From JBFLVQ01 sp040758525 (GTDB taxonomy: Bacteria > Acidobacteriota > Blastocatellia > Chloracidobacteriales > JADJPF01): a DNA stretch of 15,570 bases. A program made the position numbers and the translations under genes. The notes below the pieces were generated by a model that was not told where the DNA came from, did no database searches, and was given only the letters and a program-made list of their open reading frames with translations. Numbering within the stretch: the first letter of the stretch is position 1; each line of letters begins with the position of its first letter. The stretch spans positions 1 through 15,570 of the forward strand of contig JBFLVQ010000148.1 in the NCBI GenBank assembly GCA_040758525.1, in the 5' to 3' direction. Positions 13,206-15,570 of this stretch are shown piece after piece.

Positions 13206-15570
13206 ATGGCTGAAGAGAGTGCAGAGAAGAAACAACCAAAAGGTATTGCGCTACGTGCAATGATCTCTTGCTGTTTAGGTGAGGTCAATGATGTAGCCTG
13301 GTCGCCTGATGGACGATGGTTGGCCAGTGCATCCTCAGACACTACAGTCAAGCTATGGGAAGCTAGCACTGGTCGATTGCTGCTCACCCTCGAAGGTCAC
13401 AGTAATGTTGTTAGGAGCGTAGCATGGAGTGCTGATGCAAAGCTGTTGGCCAGTGCATCCTCAGACCATACAGTCAAGCTATGGGAAGCCAGCACTGGAC
13501 GTTTGCTGCGCACTTTCCAAGGTCACAGTAAGTCTGTTACTAGCGTAGCATGGAGTGCTGATGGAAAGCTGTTGGCCAGTGCATCCTCAGACAATACAGT
13601 CAAGCTATGGGAAGCCAGCACTGGACGTTTGCTGCGCACTCTTCAAGGTCACAGTAATTCTGTTATTAGCGTAGCCTGGAGTGCTGATGGAAAGCTGTTG
13701 GCCAGTGCATCCGCAGACACTACAGTCAAGCTATGGGAAGCCCGCACTGGTCGATTACTGCACACTCTCGAAGGTCACAGCAGCTATGTTATTAGCGTAG
13801 CCTGGAGTGCTGATGGACAATGGTTGGTCACTGCATCCGCAGACACTACAGTCAAGCTATGGGAAGCCAGCACTGGGCGTTTGCTACGCACTCTTGAAGG
13901 TCACAGCAGCTATGTTAATAGCGTAGCATGGAGTGCTGATGGACAATGGCTGGCGAGTGCATCCTCAGACCAGACAGTCAAGCTATGGGAAGCTAGCACT
14001 GGTCGATTGCTGCTCACCCTCGAAGGTCACAGCAAGGATGTTAGGAGCGTAGCATGGAGTGCTGATGGAAAGCTGTTGGCCAGTGCATCCAATGACAAGA
14101 CAGTCAAGCTATGGGAAGCCCGCACTGGGCGATTGTTGCGCACTTTTGAAGGTCACCGTTGGGCTGTTAATAGCGTAGCATGGAGTGCTGATGGACAATG
14201 GTTGGTCACTGCATCCGCAGACCATACAGTCAAGCTATGGGAAGCCCGCACTGGGCGTTTGCTGCGCACTTTCCAAGGTCACAGTAATTCTGTTTATAGC
14301 GTAGCCTGGAGTGCTGATGGACAATGGTTGGCTAGTGCATCCTCAGACAATACAGTCAAGTTATGGGAAGCCAGCACTGGGCGATTGTTGCGCACTTTCC
14401 AAGGTCACAGTAATTCTGTTTATAGCGTAGCCTGGAGTGCTGATGGACAATGGTTGGCTAGTGCATCCTCAGACAATACAGTCAAGTTATGGGAAGCCAG
14501 CACTGGGCGATTGTTGCGCACTTTCCAAGGTCACAGTAGTTATGTTCATAGCGTAGCCTGGAGTGCTGATGGACAATGGTTGGCTAGTGCATCCTCAGAC
14601 AATACAGTCAAGTTATGGGAAGCCAGCACTGGGCGTTTGCTGCACACTCTCAAAGGTCACAGCAAGGATGTTCATAGCGTAGCCTGGAGTGCTGATGGAC
14701 AATGGTTGGCCAGTGCATCCTCAGACAATACAGTCAAGCTATGGGAAGCCCGCACTGGGCGTTTGCTGCACACTCTCGAAGGTCACAGCAGCTATGTTAC
14801 TAGCGTAGCCTGGAGTGCTGATGGGCAGTTGCTAGTCTCACATTCTAGAGATGGCGAGGTTAGGCTCTGGCGTAAAGATACATTTGAGCTAGTTACGGCT
14901 ATTGAGAATCAAACATCAGAATCTTATGGGCAGACACTTAGTTTTAATTCATCAGTACCGACATTGCCAAAACTGGCGGTGTTAAGTGGTCGTGGCACGG
15001 TTATCAGCCTATGGGATATAGATACTAAGGCTCTGTCCATTGGTGGTTCAACGATAAGCTCGGTACAGTATACCAATGCCAAAGTAGTGCTGGTTGGAGA
15101 TAGTGGTGTAGGCAAATCTGGGTTGGCGCTAGCGTTAAATAGGGAACCATGGGTGCCAACAGATTCAACTCATGGTCGGCATGTTTGGACTCTTGAACAT
15201 AGAGAAGTAGCGTTAAATAGTGGAGGCACAGAGATACAAGAGATCCTGTTATGGGATTTAGCCGGGCAGCCTGGTTATCGCATTATTCACCAGTTACACC
15301 TAAGCGAAGTAGCAGTAGCTTTAGTAGTGTTTGATTCTCGTAGTGAAGTAGATCCATTTGCTGGAGTGCGGCATTGGGATCGAGCGTTGCGCCTGGCGCA
15401 ACTTGCCAGTAACAGAAATAACTTATCAATCAAGAAGTATCTAGTAGCGGCAAGAATAGATCGTGGAGGGATTAGTGTCAGTACAGCACGACTGGAAGCA
15501 CTCAAGAGTGAGCTTGGCTTTGATGGTTATATAGAAACAAGTGCCAAATATGGATCTGGTATTAACGAAT
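13206..15570 (+). CDS. WD40 repeat protein fused to a Ras-like GTPase domain (C-terminus beyond the window)
   Basis: At least 788 residues, open at the right edge. Residues 1-25 are a short leader without a signal peptide, so the protein is cytoplasmic. Fourteen WD motifs follow (~26-615), enough for two seven-bladed propellers. Motif 1 is at 26-65, motifs 2-12 are 42-residue units, motif 13 (528-569) is degenerate after its first half, and motif 14 (~570-615, ending SLWDIDTKAL) is diverged. A GTPase domain then begins: G1 GDSGVGKS at 631-638, G2 threonine near 655 (DSTHG), G3 DLAGQ at 684-688 with the Ras-type catalytic Q, G5 ETSAK at 777-781. The G4 position reads AARID (748-752) instead of (N/T)KxD, so guanine recognition is atypical or uses another residue. 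The layout parallels Roco proteins, with WD40 in place of LRR; whatever follows the GTPase (COR-like or an effector) is cut off. I infer ligand sensing by the propellers coupled to a GTPase switch. Confidence 0.95.
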   Translation, partial: MAEESAEKKQPKGIALRAMISCCLGEVNDVAWSPDGRWLASASSDTTVKLWEASTGRLLLTLEGHSNVVRSVAWSADAKLLASASSDHTVKLWEASTGRLLRTFQGHSKSVTSVAWSADGKLLASASSDNTVKLWEASTGRLLRTLQGHSNSVISVAWSADGKLLASASADTTVKLWEARTGRLLHTLEGHSSYVISVAWSADGQWLVTASADTTVKLWEASTGRLLRTLEGHSSYVNSVAWSADGQWLASASSDQTVKLWEASTGRLLLTLEGHSKDVRSVAWSADGKLLASASNDKTVKLWEARTGRLLRTFEGHRWAVNSVAWSADGQWLVTASADHTVKLWEARTGRLLRTFQGHSNSVYSVAWSADGQWLASASSDNTVKLWEASTGRLLRTFQGHSNSVYSVAWSADGQWLASASSDNTVKLWEASTGRLLRTFQGHSSYVHSVAWSADGQWLASASSDNTVKLWEASTGRLLHTLKGHSKDVHSVAWSADGQWLASASSDNTVKLWEARTGRLLHTLEGHSSYVTSVAWSADGQLLVSHSRDGEVRLWRKDTFELVTAIENQTSESYGQTLSFNSSVPTLPKLAVLSGRGTVISLWDIDTKALSIGGSTISSVQYTNAKVVLVGDSGVGKSGLALALNREPWVPTDSTHGRHVWTLEHREVALNSGGTEIQEILLWDLAGQPGYRIIHQLHLSEVAVALVVFDSRSEVDPFAGVRHWDRALRLAQLASNRNNLSIKKYLVAARIDRGGISVSTARLEALKSELGFDGYIETSAKYGSGINE
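13401..14786 (+). repeat. Eleven exact-length 126-bp tandem repeats encoding WD40 blades
   Basis: Units start at 13401, 13527, 13653, 13779, 13905, 14031, 14157, 14283, 14409, 14535 and 14661, each 126 bp (42 codons) with no indel; a partly diverged unit follows at 14787. The framework (SVAWSADG, TVKLWEA, TGRLL, GH) is nearly invariant, also at DNA level. The units at 14283 and 14409 are identical, and identity extends to about 150 bp around the junction. Differences among units sit mainly in a few codons. The pattern indicates recent unit duplication and recombination within one reading frame; it is not a CRISPR or a non-coding satellite. Confidence 0.95.

Noticed and set aside
13142..13387. 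81-codon minus-strand frame
   Set aside because: It is antisense to the start of the WD40-GTPase gene, and its frame is produced by the coding repeats.
13401..14912. CRISPR-like or satellite array
   Set aside because: The period is exactly 126 bp, there are no spacers, and every unit encodes a WD40 blade in one frame.
14924..15505. Two minus-strand frames under the GTPase domain
   Set aside because: The plus strand shows clear P-loop, DLAGQ and ETSAK motifs in one long frame, so these are shadows.

Overview
The window looks like a stretch of a Gram-negative-type bacterial chromosome of moderate GC. Two of the long secreted products have clear signal peptides and the third has an N-terminal signal or anchor. 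Very long TPR proteins, VIT-VWA proteins, decayed Uma2-family genes and WD40-GTPase fusions are typical of large-genome lineages such as Acidobacteriota, Cyanobacteria, Chloroflexota and Planctomycetota. I cannot fix the phylum from the sequence alone.

Layout. (1) 1-252 is non-coding or uncertain sequence; it holds an attC-like inverted repeat and a possible 19-codon ORF. (2) 253-12160, minus strand, is a tightly coupled three-gene operon: a VIT-VWA secreted protein (789 aa), then a giant TPR protein (2545 aa, 4-bp ATGA overlap), then a 633-aa secreted DUF3352-like protein (2-bp gap). All three appear to act outside the cytoplasm and their mature parts contain almost no cysteine, so I infer one envelope-associated assembly. 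(3) 12161-12644 holds the operon's upstream region (consensus -10 box, long imperfect palindrome) and a patch of short interspersed repeats and REP-like hairpins. (4) 12645-13083, minus strand, is a broken Uma2 (DUF820, PD-(D/E)XK fold) gene with a probable frameshift, an in-frame TGA and a lost C-terminus. (5) 13206 to the right edge, plus strand, is the start of a large WD40-GTPase protein: 14 WD motifs, 11 of them consecutive exact 126-bp units, followed by a Ras-like GTPase domain that the window edge cuts just after its G5 motif.

Most interesting is the WD40-GTPase gene. Its blades are nearly identical in framework. Much of the variation falls at the same six positions per blade that are hypervariable in the fungal HET-D/HET-E allorecognition proteins. 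Two adjacent blades are identical at the DNA level, and another pair of regions five units apart differs almost only at the variable codons. This suggests a recognition receptor whose binding face is rapidly re-sorted by recombination and which signals through a GTPase switch. The second point of interest is the VIT-VWA / giant TPR / DUF3352-like operon, whose function I cannot name.
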